The notes under the pieces: generated by a model
What the model saw: only the letters and a program-made list of their open reading frames with translations
The model's database searches: none
What the model was told of the DNA's origin: nothing
Source of the DNA: Poseidonocella sp. HB161398
Lineage (GTDB): Bacteria; Pseudomonadota; Alphaproteobacteria; Rhodobacterales; Rhodobacteraceae
Reading direction: 5' to 3'
DNA: 39,991 nt
Assembly: GCF_005870025.1 (NCBI RefSeq)
Contig: NZ_VATA01000059.1
Location: 1-39,991, forward strand
Program-made: the position numbers and the translations under genes
Part shown: positions 18,432 to 27,496 of the stretch, piece after piece
Layout of the letters: the number at the start of each line of letters is the position of its first letter
How positions within the stretch are numbered: the stretch's first letter is position 1

Positions 18432-19088
18432 TCAGCCGCGCCGGGCCGCCGCAACCGCCTCTTCGGCAGGCACGGCGCCGTCGGTCAGCTCCAGGATCTC
18501 CCGGCAGATGGAGGGCGTGCCGATCAGCGCCGCCAGCACCCGCGCCACGTTCCCGCGCGCGACCGTGCCATAGGGCAGCGCCGCGCCGAGGCTGACCCGC
18601 CCGTCGCCATCCTCGTGCACCAGCGTGCCCGGGCGCAGGATCACCCAGTCGAGACCGCTCGCCGCCAGCGCCGCATCGGCCTCCTTCTTGGTGCGCATGT
18701 AGAGCTCGAACCCCTCCCGGGGCTCCTTGCCGCGCCCGGCCTCGGGGAAGGCCGAGACCAGGTAGATGCGGCTCAGCCCGGCCGCGCGGGCGGCCTCGAT
18801 CAGCTTGACCGGCCCCTGCCCGTCGATCATCCGCGTCCGCTCCGGACCGCTGCCCGCCGCACCGGCCGAGAACACCGCCACGTCATGGCCCGCGAGCATC
18901 GCGGCCATCTCCGCCGCGCTGATGTCCATCAGGTCGCCCTCGACGGGATCCGCGCCCATGGCGCGCAGCGCCTCCGCCTGCCCGGGCTTGCGGACCAGTC
19001 CCGAGACCTGGTGGCCGGCCGCCGCCAGCATCGGGCAGAGGCGGTGGCCGACGCCGCCGGTGGCGCCGAGAACGAAGATGCGGGACAT
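18432..19088 (-). CDS. NAD(P)-binding, atypical SDR family protein
   Basis: The 218-residue product has a Rossmann fold with the dinucleotide motif GATGGVG at 8-14, followed by an arginine at the usual NADP-selecting position (LVRKPGQ), YLVSAFPEAG at about 128-137, and a YMRTKKEAD segment (the YxxxK-like position, about 148-156). This matches the NmrA-like/atypical SDR group (YwnB/YhfK-type), whose physiological substrates are mostly unknown. ATG 19088 has AAGGAG 7 bases upstream. It lies between the capsule glycosyltransferase and the CDF exporter, on the same strand with gaps of about 70 bases. Functional linkage is not evident. Confidence 0.82.
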   Translation of the reverse strand: MSRIFVLGATGGVGHRLCPMLAAAGHQVSGLVRKPGQAEALRAMGADPVEGDLMDISAAEMAAMLAGHDVAVFSAGAAGSGPERTRMIDGQGPVKLIEAARAAGLSRIYLVSAFPEAGRGKEPREGFELYMRTKKEADAALAASGLDWVILRPGTLVHEDGDGRVSLGAALPYGTVARGNVARVLAALIGTPSICREILELTDGAVPAEEAVAAARRG

Positions 19089-19156
19089 GGGGTGGCTCCT
19101 TCTTCCTGCCGGTGCCCTTCAGCTAGGCCCCGTCCCGCCCGCGGGCAAGCCCGGGC

Positions 19157-20101
19157 TCAGTGGCCGTAGAGCCGGGCGCCCTCGCAGGCATGGCGGGCGC
19201 ATTCGGTCTCGATCATGCCATGGCCGATCCCGTGGGCCGCGCGCAGCCGGTCGCGCACCGCCTGCTTGATCGCGTCGGCCCGGCCCCAGGCGCCGTCCTC
19301 GATCACCACATGCAGGTCGAGCGAGGCGCCCTTCTCGTCCATCAGCCACAGATGCGCATGGTGGACGCTTGCGACGCCCTCGGTCGCGCGCACCGTGTCG
19401 AGCACCCGGTCGGTGTCCAGCTCCGGCGGGCTGCCCAGCATCAGGATGCGGATCACCCCGCCGATCTCGGCGAAGCTCATCCACAGCATGTAGCCCGCGA
19501 TCCCCAGCGTCACCAGCGGGTCGACCATCCACCAGTCGAAGAGGATCACCACCGTCCCCGCGACGATCACCGCCACCGATCCCAGCGCATCGGCGATGTT
19601 GTGCAGGAAGGCCGCGCGGATGTTCACGCTGTCCTTCGACATCGCATAGGTCAGCGCCGCCGTGACCAGGTCGATCGCCAGCGCGATCGCCGCGACGATC
19701 ACCACCATCCAGCCCGCCACCGGCTCTGGCGCGAAGAAGCGCATCACCGCCTCGTAGGCCAGCACCAGCCCCAGCACGATCAGCGTGGTGTAGTTGACCA
19801 GCGCGGCCACCACTTCGGCCCGGCCGTAGCCGAAGGTCATCGCCGCATCCGCCGGGCGGCGGGCGATCTTGCGCGCGGCGAAGGCGATGATCAGCGCCAT
19901 CGCGTCCGAGAGGTTGTGCAGCGCGTCGGCGATCAGCGCCAGGCTGCCCGAGAACACGCCGCCGATCACCTGTGCCACGGTCAGCGCCAGGTTGACCGCC
20001 ACCGCCCAGGCGACGCGGGCATCGCCGGCCTCGGGATCGACATGGTGGTGATGGTGATGGCCATGGCCGCTGCCATGGCCGTGCTCGTGCTGATGCGCCA
20101 T
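19157..20101 (-). CDS. Cation diffusion facilitator (zinc/divalent metal exporter)
   Basis: This is an inner-membrane proton/metal antiporter that exports Zn2+ or a related ion. The 314-residue product has a His-rich N terminus (MAHQHEHGHGSGHGHHHHHH), six membrane helices, and the two intramembrane metal-site pairs HxxxD, in helix 2 (DALHNLSDAM) and helix 5 (AAFLHNIADALGS). A cytosolic C-terminal domain includes HHAHLWLMDE. The layout is that of the ZitB/CzcD group. ATG 20101 has AGGAGG upstream; an in-frame TTG 13 codons earlier is less likely. A perfect palindrome lies 56 bases upstream and could be an operator. Confidence 0.92.
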   Translation of the reverse strand: MAHQHEHGHGSGHGHHHHHHVDPEAGDARVAWAVAVNLALTVAQVIGGVFSGSLALIADALHNLSDAMALIIAFAARKIARRPADAAMTFGYGRAEVVAALVNYTTLIVLGLVLAYEAVMRFFAPEPVAGWMVVIVAAIALAIDLVTAALTYAMSKDSVNIRAAFLHNIADALGSVAVIVAGTVVILFDWWMVDPLVTLGIAGYMLWMSFAEIGGVIRILMLGSPPELDTDRVLDTVRATEGVASVHHAHLWLMDEKGASLDLHVVIEDGAWGRADAIKQAVRDRLRAAHGIGHGMIETECARHACEGARLYGH

Positions 20102-20156
20102 TTGCGCGCCTCCTGCCAGCCTCTGTGCCTCGGACCGCAAGCTAGGGCAGCCGGGC

Positions 20157-20173
20157 CCGTGATACTATCACGG
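20157..20173. promoter_or_regulatory. 17-bp perfect palindrome, candidate operator or terminator stem
   Basis: CCGTGATA-C-TATCACGG is a perfect 8-1-8 palindrome in the 92-base gap between mrp (stop at 20194) and the CDF gene (start at 20101). Both genes are on the minus strand. Flanking GGG/CCC extends the dyad imperfectly to 25 bases. No T-run follows on either strand, which argues against an intrinsic terminator and leaves an operator for the metal exporter as a reasonable alternative. The binding protein is unknown. Confidence 0.45.
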
Positions 20174-20193
20174 CCCCGGAGTCTTTCCCGCGC

Positions 20194-21300
20194 TCAGGCG
20201 GTCTCGGGCGCCAGCGCCACCTGCGACAGCACCTTGCGGGCGATCTCGCGATAGGCCTGGGCATGGGCGCCCTCGGGATCGCTTGCCACGACGGGGGTGC
20301 CGGCATCGGCATTGCGGCGGATGTCCATGTGGAGCGGGATCTCCCCGAGGAAGGGCACGCCGAGCTTGCCCGCCTCCTCGCGCGCGCCGCCATGGCCGAA
20401 GATGTCCGAGCGGTCACCGCAGGAGGGGCAGAGGAAGTAGCTCATGTTCTCGATGATGCCGAGGACCGGGACCTCGACCTTGGTGAACATGTTCAGTCCC
20501 TTGCGGGCGTCGATCAGCGCGATGTCCTGCGGGGTGGAGACGATCACCGCGCCCGCCAGCGGCACCGACTGGCACAGCGTCAGCTGCGCGTCGCCGGTGC
20601 CCGGCGGCATGTCGACGACCAGCACGTCGAGCGGGCCCCAGTCGACCTCGCGCATCATCTGGGTCAGCGCCGACATCACCATCGGGCCGCGCCAGACCAT
20701 CGGCGCCGCCTCGTCGACGAGGAAGCCCATCGACATCACCTGCAGCCCCTGCGCCTCGACCGGCTTCATCCGCTGGTCGACCGACTCGGGCCGCATCGAG
20801 GAGCCCAGCATCCTGGGCAGCGAGGGGCCGTAGATATCGGCGTCAAGCAGCCCCACCCGCTTGCCCTCGGCCTGCATCGCCAGCGCCAGGTTGACCGAGG
20901 TGGTGGACTTGCCCACCCCGCCCTTGCCGCTGGCGACCGCGATCACCGCGCCGACATTGGCGATCGGCGCCTTCGGCTTCAGCCCGCCATGGGGCGGCGC
21001 CTTCCTGGCGCCCGCGGGCTTCAGGCTGGGCACCGGCGGCGGCGCGGCATTCGGGTCGCGCTCGGCGGTCAGCACGGCGGTCACGCCGGCGATCCCCGGC
21101 AGCTCGGCGACGACCGTCTCGGCCGCCTGGCGCATCGGCTCCAGCTCGCGGGCGCGCGCCGCGGGCACCTTGATGACGAAGGTCACCCGGTCGCCGCGGA
21201 TCGAGAGGCCCTCGATCAGGCCGAGCGACACCAGGTCGCCCTGCTTGTCGGGTCCCGTGACAAGGGCAAGCTTGGCCTTCACGTCTGCTTCGGTCACCAT
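20194..21300 (-). CDS. mrp: Mrp/NBP35 family iron-sulfur cluster carrier ATPase (ApbC-like)
   Basis: This P-loop ATPase carries and delivers Fe-S clusters. The 368-residue product has an N-terminal MIP18/DUF59-type domain (1-80) and a Pro/Ala linker (80-115). The deviant Walker A is GKGGVGKS at 125-132, the Walker B region VVDMPPGTGD at 228-237, and the cluster-binding C291-x2-C294 in YFLCPSCGD. This is the full ApbC/Mrp layout. ATG 21300 has AAAGGAG upstream; the frame is open for 74 further codons but that stretch is not Mrp-like. It is divergent from the SulP transporter gene across 212 bases that hold both promoters. Confidence 0.95.
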   Translation of the reverse strand: MVTEADVKAKLALVTGPDKQGDLVSLGLIEGLSIRGDRVTFVIKVPAARARELEPMRQAAETVVAELPGIAGVTAVLTAERDPNAAPPPVPSLKPAGARKAPPHGGLKPKAPIANVGAVIAVASGKGGVGKSTTSVNLALAMQAEGKRVGLLDADIYGPSLPRMLGSSMRPESVDQRMKPVEAQGLQVMSMGFLVDEAAPMVWRGPMVMSALTQMMREVDWGPLDVLVVDMPPGTGDAQLTLCQSVPLAGAVIVSTPQDIALIDARKGLNMFTKVEVPVLGIIENMSYFLCPSCGDRSDIFGHGGAREEAGKLGVPFLGEIPLHMDIRRNADAGTPVVASDPEGAHAQAYREIARKVLSQVALAPETA

Positions 21301-21512
21301 CGGAGCGTCTCCTTTGCCGGTCCCGGGCGGCGCGGCCGCCGCCGGGTCGATATCAACCTGTTTTACTAGGACAATGCGCCCAACGCGGCGCGGGCACAAG
21401 GCCGTGGCCGGACAGAGCGGGACGCATTTGGCACAGCGGCATATTTGGGTCGCTTTCCGGGGTCCGTTTGCGCTAAAGCGGCCCCGTTTGCAGACAGAGC
21501 GAGGTGTGGCCC

Positions 21513-23018
21513 GTGACGGCATCGGTATTCGACAATCTCCGGCAGGACTGGCTGGGCAATGTCCGCGCGGACCTGCTGGCCGGGCTGGTGGTGGCCCTGG
21601 CGCTGATCCCCGAGGCGATCGCCTTCTCGATCATCGCCGGCGTCGACCCCAAGGTCGGTCTCTACGCCTCCTTCTGCATCGCCGTGGTGACCGCCATCGC
21701 GGGCGGGCGCCCGGGGATGATCTCGGCAGCCACCGCCGCCACCGCCGTGCTGATGGTGACGCTGGTGCGCGACCACGGGCTGGAATACCTCCTGGCCGCC
21801 TCGGTGCTGGCCGGGGTGATCCAGGTGGGGCTGGGCGCGCTGAAGCTCGGCCAGGTGATGCGCTTCGTCTCGCGCTCGGTGATGACCGGCTTCGTCAACG
21901 CGCTGGCAATCCTCATTTTCCTGGCGCAGATCCCCGAGATGAACCCGGCCACGCCCGGGGTGAACTGGCTGACCTACGTGATGATCGCGGGCGGCCTGGC
22001 GATCATCTACCTGTTTCCGCGGATCACCACCGCGGTGCCCTCGCCGCTGGTGAACATCGTCGTGCTGACCGCGCTGGCGATGGGTCTGGGGCTCGACGTG
22101 CGCACGGTGGGCGACATGGGGCAGCTGCCCGACAGCCTGCCGGTCTTCCTGATCCCCGACATCCCGGTCAGCCTGGAAACCGTCATGATCATCCTGCCGG
22201 TCTCGGCGGCGATCGCGGTGGTGGGCCTGCTGGAAAGCCTGATGACGGCGCAGCTCGTGGACGACCTGACCGACACGACCTCGGACAAGAACCGCGAATG
22301 CGTGGGCCAGGGCCTGGCCAATATCGCCTCGGGCTTCATCGGCGGGATGGCCGGCTGCGCGATGATCGGCCAGTCGATGATCAACGTGAAATCCGGCGGC
22401 CGCGGGCGGCTGAGCTGCTTTGTCGCGGGCGTCTTCCTGCTGATCCTGGTGGTGATCCTCGGCGACGTGCTGGTCTCGAAGATCCCGATGCCCGCGCTGG
22501 TCGCGATCATGATCATGGTCTCGATCGGCACCTTCTCCTGGTCCTCGATCAAGGCGCTGAAAGAGCATCCGACCTCTTCCTCGGCGGTGATGCTGGCGAC
22601 CGTGGCGGTGACCGTGGCGACGCATAACCTGGCCTATGGCGTGCTGACCGGCGTGCTGCTCTCGGGCATCTTCTTCGCCGCCAAGATCGCCCAGCTCTTC
22701 GGGGTGGAAAGCAGCCTGTCGGAGGATGGCCGCACCCGCACCTACCGCTTCCGCGGGCAGATCTTCTTCGCCTCGGCCAATGCCTTCTCGAAGAGCTTCG
22801 ACCATGGCGAGGCGCTGGAGAAGGTGGTCATCGACGTGTCGAACGCCCATATCTGGGATATCTCCTCGGTCCAGGCGCTGGACATGGCGGTACTGAAGTT
22901 CCGCCGCGACGGCGCCGAGGTCGAAATCGTCGGCATGAACAAGGCTTCCGAGACCATCGTGGACCAGCTTGCGGTTCATGATAAACCGGGAGCGATGGAA
23001 GACCTGCTGGGACATTGA
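21513..23018 (+). CDS. SulP family inorganic anion transporter with STAS domain
   Basis: This is an inner-membrane anion transporter of the SLC26/SulP family; substrates in the family include sulfate, bicarbonate and dicarboxylates. The 501-residue product begins with the typical approach helix ([20 protein letters not shown]) and has about 11-14 hydrophobic helices, with [20 protein letters not shown] near residues 32-51. A C-terminal STAS domain (about 405-495) includes [21 protein letters not shown] prefer GTG 21513, with GAGG 8 bases upstream; GTG 21504 is also possible. The downstream universal stress gene overlaps by one base, so the two act as a unit. The carbonic anhydrase 10 kb away is not linked enough to assign bicarbonate. 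Confidence 0.92.
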   Translation: MTASVFDNLRQDWLGNVRADLLAGLVVALALIPEAIAFSIIAGVDPKVGLYASFCIAVVTAIAGGRPGMISAATAATAVLMVTLVRDHGLEYLLAASVLAGVIQVGLGALKLGQVMRFVSRSVMTGFVNALAILIFLAQIPEMNPATPGVNWLTYVMIAGGLAIIYLFPRITTAVPSPLVNIVVLTALAMGLGLDVRTVGDMGQLPDSLPVFLIPDIPVSLETVMIILPVSAAIAVVGLLESLMTAQLVDDLTDTTSDKNRECVGQGLANIASGFIGGMAGCAMIGQSMINVKSGGRGRLSCFVAGVFLLILVVILGDVLVSKIPMPALVAIMIMVSIGTFSWSSIKALKEHPTSSSAVMLATVAVTVATHNLAYGVLTGVLLSGIFFAAKIAQLFGVESSLSEDGRTRTYRFRGQIFFASANAFSKSFDHGEALEKVVIDVSNAHIWDISSVQALDMAVLKFRRDGAEVEIVGMNKASETIVDQLAVHDKPGAMEDLLGH

Positions 23019-23869
23019 TGATGACGAAGCTGATCGCGCTGGTGGACGGCTCCACCTATTCGGAAAGCGTCTGCGACCTGGCGGCCTGGGCAGCCGAACG
23101 CATCGGCGCCGGCGTCACCGCCGTGCACGTGATGGGCCACCGCCAGGGGGTCAAGCAGGATCTGTCGGGCAATATCGGGCTGGGCGCGCGCACGCAGCTC
23201 CTGGAGGAGCTGGCCGAGCTGGATGCCGCCAAGGCGAAGCTCGCGCAGAAGCGCGGGCGGGCGATCCTGGAAGACGCGATGACCCGGATCGAGCATGCGG
23301 GCATCGGCGATGTCGAGGTGCGGCTGCGCTCGGGCGACCTCGTGGAGGCGATCCAGGAGCTGGAGAGCGACGCCGATTTCGTGCTGATCGGCAAGCGCGG
23401 CGAGGCGGCGGATTACGCCAAGCTGCATCTGGGCTCGAATTTCGAGCGCGTGGCGCGCTCCTCGAGCAAGCCGATCATCGTCGCCGCCCGGGCCTTCAAG
23501 CCGATCTCGAAGGTGATGATCGCCTTCGACGGCAAGCCCGCGGCGCTGAAGGCGGTGGACCATGCGATGCGCGACCCGATCTTCGCCGGGCTCGACTTCC
23601 AGGTGATCATGGCCGGAACCGAGTCGGTCGAGGGGCGCCGCCGCCTCGACGGCGCGCTCGCCATGCTGCGCGGCGCGGGGCACACGGCCGAGGGCGACAT
23701 CCTGCCCGGCGCGCCCGACGAGGTGATCGCCCGCGAGATCGCCAATCGCGGCGCCGACATGCTGGTGATGGGCGCCTATGGCCATTCGCGGATCCGCGGG
23801 CTGCTCCTGGGCTCCACCACCTCGGAGCTGGTGCGCAGCTGCCATGTGCCGGTGCTGCTGATCCGCTGA
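23018..23869 (+). CDS. Tandem universal stress protein, coupled to SulP
   Basis: The 283-residue product contains two UspA-like domains (about 2-145 and 150-283). The C-terminal one has the ATP-binding pattern MGAYGHSRIRGLLLGSTT (G-x2-G-x9-G-S/T); the N-terminal one has a looser version (GKRGEAADYAKLHLGSNFE). USP proteins are cytosolic ATP-binding stress modulators. The gene starts at ATG 23018, sharing the A of the SulP stop (TGATG); ATG 23021 is also possible. The 1-base overlap implies translational coupling and suggests it regulates the transporter, a pairing known elsewhere; that role is inference. A terminator follows at once. Confidence 0.9.
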   Translation: MMTKLIALVDGSTYSESVCDLAAWAAERIGAGVTAVHVMGHRQGVKQDLSGNIGLGARTQLLEELAELDAAKAKLAQKRGRAILEDAMTRIEHAGIGDVEVRLRSGDLVEAIQELESDADFVLIGKRGEAADYAKLHLGSNFERVARSSSKPIIVAARAFKPISKVMIAFDGKPAALKAVDHAMRDPIFAGLDFQVIMAGTESVEGRRRLDGALAMLRGAGHTAEGDILPGAPDEVIAREIANRGADMLVMGAYGHSRIRGLLLGSTTSELVRSCHVPVLLIR

Positions 23870-23873
23870 CCGG

Positions 23874-23904
23874 AAAAAGGGGGAGAGGGCGCGCCCTCTC
23901 CCCC
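23874..23904. terminator. Perfect 26-bp palindromic terminator between usp and fadJ
   Basis: Positions 23879-23904 are a perfect inverted repeat with 13-base arms, GGGGGAGAGGGCG and its complement. On the minus strand the stem is followed by TTTTT (23878-23874), so it ends the six-gene fadJ operon, whose stop codon is 20 bases upstream. On the plus strand it lies directly behind the usp gene but has no T-run. Confidence 0.88.
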
Positions 23905-23924
23905 TGCCCCTCTCCCGCGCGGGC

Positions 23925-26123
23925 TCAGGCGGCCTGCGCAGGCAGGTAGCGGGCGTAGAAGCCCTCGCCCTTTTCCGCCAGATCCCGCAGGAGCGCGGGG
24001 GCGGCGAAGCGGGCGCCGAATGCCGCCTCCAGCCGGTCGCAGATCTCCACCGCCTTCGCGGCGCCGATCATGTCGAGCCAGCTCAGCACCCCGCCCGACC
24101 AGGGGGCGAAGCCCCAGCCGAGGATCGAGGCGACATCGCCCTCGCGGACATCCATCAGCACGCCCTCTTCCAGCGCCCGGACCGCCTCGAGGCACTGCGC
24201 CATCAGGAGCCGCTGCTGGATCTCGGTCAGCTCCGGCTGCTCGCCGGTCGCGTCGAAGCGGTCCGCCAGGCCCTTCCAGAGCCCGGTGCGCTTGCCCTTC
24301 TCGTCATAGGCGTAGAAGCCGGCACTGGATTTGCGCCCGAGCCGCCCCTGCTCTTCCATCCAGAAGATGACGTCATCGGTATTGTCCGCCGGATAGGCGT
24401 CGCCCATCGCCGCCTTCGTCGCCCGCGCGATCTTGGCGCCGAGATCGATCGAGACCTCGTCGATCAGCTGCAGCGGCCCGACCGGCATGCCGACGAGCTT
24501 GGCCGCGTTCTCGACCAGCGCCGGGAGCACGCCCTCGCGCACCATGCGCACACCTTCGTCGACATAGGGCAGGATGCAGCGGTTGGCGTAGAAGTAGCGC
24601 GCATCGTTGACCACGATCGGCGTCTTGCGGATCTGGCGGACGAAATCCAGCGCCTTGGCCACCGCGCGGTCGCCGGTCTGCTTGCCCTTGATGATCTCCA
24701 CCAGCATCATCTTGTCGACCGGCGAGAAGAAATGGATGCCGATGAACTGCGCCGGGTCGCGGCTGGCCTTCGCCAGGCCGGTGATCGGCAGGGTCGAGGT
24801 GTTGGTGGCGAAGATCGCCGTTGCGGGCAGATGCGCCTCGGCCTTGGCGGTCGCCTCGGCCTTGACCTGCGGATCCTCGAAGACCGCCTCCACCACCAGG
24901 TCGCACTCCGCGAGATCGGCGAAATCATCCGTGGGAGCGATCCGGCCCAGCACCTCGGCCATCTTCTGCGGCGTCGCCTTGCGGCGGCTCACCGCCTTCT
25001 GCAGGAGCGCCTCGGCATGGGATTTGCCCTTCTCGGCGGCCTCCCGGCTCTGGTCGATGAGCACGACGCGGATCCCGGCCATGGCGGCGGCATGGGCGAT
25101 CCCCGCCCCCATCATGCCCGCGCCGAGCACGCCCAGCGTCCTGACGCTCTCGTCCGGGACGTCGGGACGCCGGGCGCCCTTCTCCAGCGCCTCCTTGTTG
25201 ATGAAGAGCGAGCGGATCATCGCCTCGGAGGAGGGGTTCATCAGGATGCTGGTGAACCAGCGCGCCTCGATCCTCAGCGCGGTGTCGATATCGACCTGCG
25301 CGCCCTCGTAGACCGCCGAAAGCAGCGCCTTGGCCGCGGGATAGACGCCCTTGGTCTTGCCGTTGACCATGGCGGAGGCGCCGACATAGGTCATGAAGCC
25401 CGCCGGATGGTAGGGCGTGCCGCCGGGGATCTTCTCGCCCTTGGCGTCCCAGGGCTTGACCAGGTCGGCCTCCTTCGCTTCGAGCACCCAGGCCTTCGCC
25501 CGCGCCAGCAGCTCGCCTGCCGGGACCACCTCGTCGACGATGCCCGCGCCCTTGGCCTTGTCCGGGGCGAAGAGCCGCCCCTCGAGCAGGATCGGCGAGG
25601 CGGCCATGGCGCCGAGCTTGCGCGAGAGCCGCGTGGTGCCGCCCGCACCGGGGAAGATGCCGACCATGATCTCGGGCAGGCCGATCTTGGCCCTGGGATT
25701 GTCGGCGGCGAAGATGCGGTGGCAGGCCAGCGGCAGTTCCAGCCCCAGGCCCAGCGCCGTGCCGGGAAGCGCCGCGGCGATCGGCTTGCCGCCCTTGCGG
25801 GTCTTCGGGTCGCGCCCGGCCAGCTCGACCTTGCGCATCATCGCATGGATGCGGGTCAGCCCGTCGAAGAGCCCCTTGGCCGGATTGTCCCCGGCCTCGG
25901 CCTTCATCCGGGCGATGATGTTCAGATCCATGCCGCCGGCGAAGCTGTCCTTGCCGGAGGTGAAGACCACGCCCTTCACCGCGCCGTCGCCCAGCGCCCG
26001 GTCGATCAGCGCCTCGAAGAGCTCGAGCCCCTCGAGGCTCATCACGTTCATCGATTTCCCCGGCACGTCCCAGGTGATGGTGGCGACCCCGTCGCCATCC
26101 AGGTCGTAGCTGAACTCAGCCAT
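23925..26123 (-). CDS. fadJ: Multifunctional fatty-acid oxidation enzyme (enoyl-CoA hydratase / 3-hydroxyacyl-CoA dehydrogenase)
   Basis: The enzyme hydrates enoyl-CoA and oxidises the 3-hydroxyacyl-CoA in beta-oxidation. The 732-residue product has a crotonase domain (1-200, with ELPLACHRIF around 129 and GLPEIMVGIFPGAGG at 148-162). It continues with a linker, a NAD-binding domain beginning at LGVLGAGMMGAGIAH (about 331-344), and 3HCDH C-terminal repeats (about 510-730) with PVGPLQLIDEV. The layout is FadJ/FadB alpha-subunit type. ATG 26123 has GGGAGG 6 bases upstream and overlaps the cupin gene by 8 bases. The thiolase partner is in the same operon. Confidence 0.94.
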   Translation of the reverse strand: MAEFSYDLDGDGVATITWDVPGKSMNVMSLEGLELFEALIDRALGDGAVKGVVFTSGKDSFAGGMDLNIIARMKAEAGDNPAKGLFDGLTRIHAMMRKVELAGRDPKTRKGGKPIAAALPGTALGLGLELPLACHRIFAADNPRAKIGLPEIMVGIFPGAGGTTRLSRKLGAMAASPILLEGRLFAPDKAKGAGIVDEVVPAGELLARAKAWVLEAKEADLVKPWDAKGEKIPGGTPYHPAGFMTYVGASAMVNGKTKGVYPAAKALLSAVYEGAQVDIDTALRIEARWFTSILMNPSSEAMIRSLFINKEALEKGARRPDVPDESVRTLGVLGAGMMGAGIAHAAAMAGIRVVLIDQSREAAEKGKSHAEALLQKAVSRRKATPQKMAEVLGRIAPTDDFADLAECDLVVEAVFEDPQVKAEATAKAEAHLPATAIFATNTSTLPITGLAKASRDPAQFIGIHFFSPVDKMMLVEIIKGKQTGDRAVAKALDFVRQIRKTPIVVNDARYFYANRCILPYVDEGVRMVREGVLPALVENAAKLVGMPVGPLQLIDEVSIDLGAKIARATKAAMGDAYPADNTDDVIFWMEEQGRLGRKSSAGFYAYDEKGKRTGLWKGLADRFDATGEQPELTEIQQRLLMAQCLEAVRALEEGVLMDVREGDVASILGWGFAPWSGGVLSWLDMIGAAKAVEICDRLEAAFGARFAAPALLRDLAEKGEGFYARYLPAQAA

Positions 26124-26595
26124 CGCTTTCCTCCCGTTCATAGGGCCGCCCGTCCTTGCGGGTGAATCTGGCGGACCCGTCCTCTATCTCGACCACGAGG
26201 TCGATATCGCTGTAGGTCCCCGTCTCGCGCGGGGACTTGCTGCCGATCACCAGGAAGCGCGCCACCTCCTGGCTGCGGTTCTCGAAGCAGTGGCCATTGG
26301 GATCGCCCGCCGGAAAGGCGGCGCAGTCGCCGGGGGCCATCGCGTGCTCGCCCGTGTCGTCGATCATCACCAGCGCGCCCTCGGTGACCATGACGAATTC
26401 GTCCTCCCGCAGGTGCCAGTGGCGCAGCGACGAGACCGCGCCGGGCTCCAGCGTCACCAGGTTGACGCCGAATTGCGTCAGCCCGCCGGCCTCGCCGAGC
26501 CGGAGCGAGGAGCGCCCCGCCATCATCGCGTCATAGGGGGCCGGATAGATCGAGCCGGTCTTCACCGGCGCCTTGGCAGGGTCGAGCTTGGGCAT
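26116..26595 (-). CDS. Cupin-domain protein
   Basis: The 159-residue product is a single-domain cupin. Motif 1 is SLRHWHLREDEFVMVTEG (about 56-73), giving H-x-H and E as likely metal ligands, and motif 2 is PAGDPNGHCFENRS (about 95-108). The substrate is unknown. It begins 1 base after the GFA gene stop and overlaps fadJ by 8 bases, so it is inside the beta-oxidation operon. A role in handling a small acyl or aldehyde metabolite is possible but not shown by sequence. Confidence 0.85.
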   Translation of the reverse strand: MPKLDPAKAPVKTGSIYPAPYDAMMAGRSSLRLGEAGGLTQFGVNLVTLEPGAVSSLRHWHLREDEFVMVTEGALVMIDDTGEHAMAPGDCAAFPAGDPNGHCFENRSQEVARFLVIGSKSPRETGTYSDIDLVVEIEDGSARFTRKDGRPYEREESDG

Positions 26596-26596
26596 G

Positions 26597-26980
26597 TCAG
26601 TCCTTTTCCTCGGGGGGCAGGAGGTCCCAGGGCGGGGCCTCTTCGCGGTAGACGACGCGGCCGGGCGCGATCTGGCCCGGATCGTCGAGGGAGCCCGCCG
26701 CGACCATCGCGGCCCAGGGCGCGCGCTCGGGCAGGCCGTAGAGCGGGCAGCCGCAGGCCGGGCAGAACACCTTGGTCACGCCGAGCCCCGAACGGCCGGC
26801 GCGGCGCCAGGAGGCGGTCTCGCCCTCGACCTCGAACCCCGCCCGCGGCAGCGCCACATGGGTGCCGTGTCCGCCGCCGGAATCCCGCTGGCAGGACCGG
26901 CAGGCGCAGCGCAGCGCGAATTTCGCCGGACCCGGGCTCCGGTACCGGACCTGCCCGCAGGCGCAGCCGCCTTCGATCAC
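26597..26980 (-). CDS. GFA-family zinc protein (glutathione-dependent formaldehyde-activating-like)
   Basis: The 127-residue product carries the Cys pattern of the GFA/CENP-V fold: GGCACGQVRY (C6, C8), RCACRSCQRDSG (residues 24-35) and FCPACGCPL (about 72-80), which bind structural and catalytic zinc. Members are implicated in glutathione-linked chemistry, but most are uncharacterised and the formaldehyde-activating role is disputed. It starts 12 bases after the NTF2-like gene and ends 1 base before the cupin start. Co-transcription with a glutathione S-transferase in this operon is suggestive. Confidence 0.87.
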   Translation of the reverse strand: MIEGGCACGQVRYRSPGPAKFALRCACRSCQRDSGGGHGTHVALPRAGFEVEGETASWRRAGRSGLGVTKVFCPACGCPLYGLPERAPWAAMVAAGSLDDPGQIAPGRVVYREEAPPWDLLPPEEKD

Positions 26981-26992
26981 TTCTGGGTCTCC

Positions 26993-27493
26993 TCAGGATT
27001 TCTTCGGACGCTCGTCCAGGACATAGGTTTCCGTCTGCGGCACCGGGTTCGCGGGGTCGACGCGCAGGTAGAGCGAGGGTTCGGCATTCTCCACGCCCGC
27101 CAGGACCTGCTCCACCCGCCAGACACCGTCGCGGCGGCGCAGCATCATCCAGTTGGTGAAGGTCGGCAGCACCTTCTGCGCCTTGCAGAGCAGATCGGTG
27201 TCGTAGTCGACCATCAGCGAGTCCGGGCCGAAGCATTCGATCCGCAGCGGACGGTGGATCAGGGCGGTGGCCATGTTCACCTCGATCGTGCGCTGCCAGA
27301 GGTCGAAGCTCTTGTGCAGGTCCTCGCGCTCGGTGGAGATGAAGCGGTAGCGGCGCGTCTGCACCACGAAGGGCAGCTGGATCATCGCGGCATAGCCGTC
27401 GAAATCGCCATGCAGCAGCACATCCGCCAGGCGGTCCAGGAACCGGCGCACCATGTCGATGGTGATCACCTCGGCTGCCGCCCCTGTCTCCAA
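26993..27493 (-). CDS. NTF2/SnoaL-like fold protein, function unknown
   Basis: I do not recognise a named family. The 166-residue product has the look of a SnoaL/NTF2-like cone: helix at 12-32 (MVRRFLDRLADVLLHGDFDG), a substrate-pocket segment AAMIQLPFVVQTRRYRF, and later strands MVDYDTDLLCKAQ and TFTNWMMLRRRDGVWRVEQV. The TTG start at 27493 follows the thiolase stop by 3 bases and has AAAGGG 8 bases upstream; a GTG eight codons on is the alternative. Its position inside the beta-oxidation operon suggests an accessory role in CoA-thioester metabolism, which is inference. Confidence 0.75.
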   Translation of the reverse strand: METGAAAEVITIDMVRRFLDRLADVLLHGDFDGYAAMIQLPFVVQTRRYRFISTEREDLHKSFDLWQRTIEVNMATALIHRPLRIECFGPDSLMVDYDTDLLCKAQKVLPTFTNWMMLRRRDGVWRVEQVLAGVENAEPSLYLRVDPANPVPQTETYVLDERPKKS

Positions 27494-27496
27494 GCC

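Noticed and set aside
21366-23015. A 549-residue antisense open frame opposite the SulP gene
   Set aside because: It is a mirror of the SulP codon bias, with no domain or ribosome-binding site.
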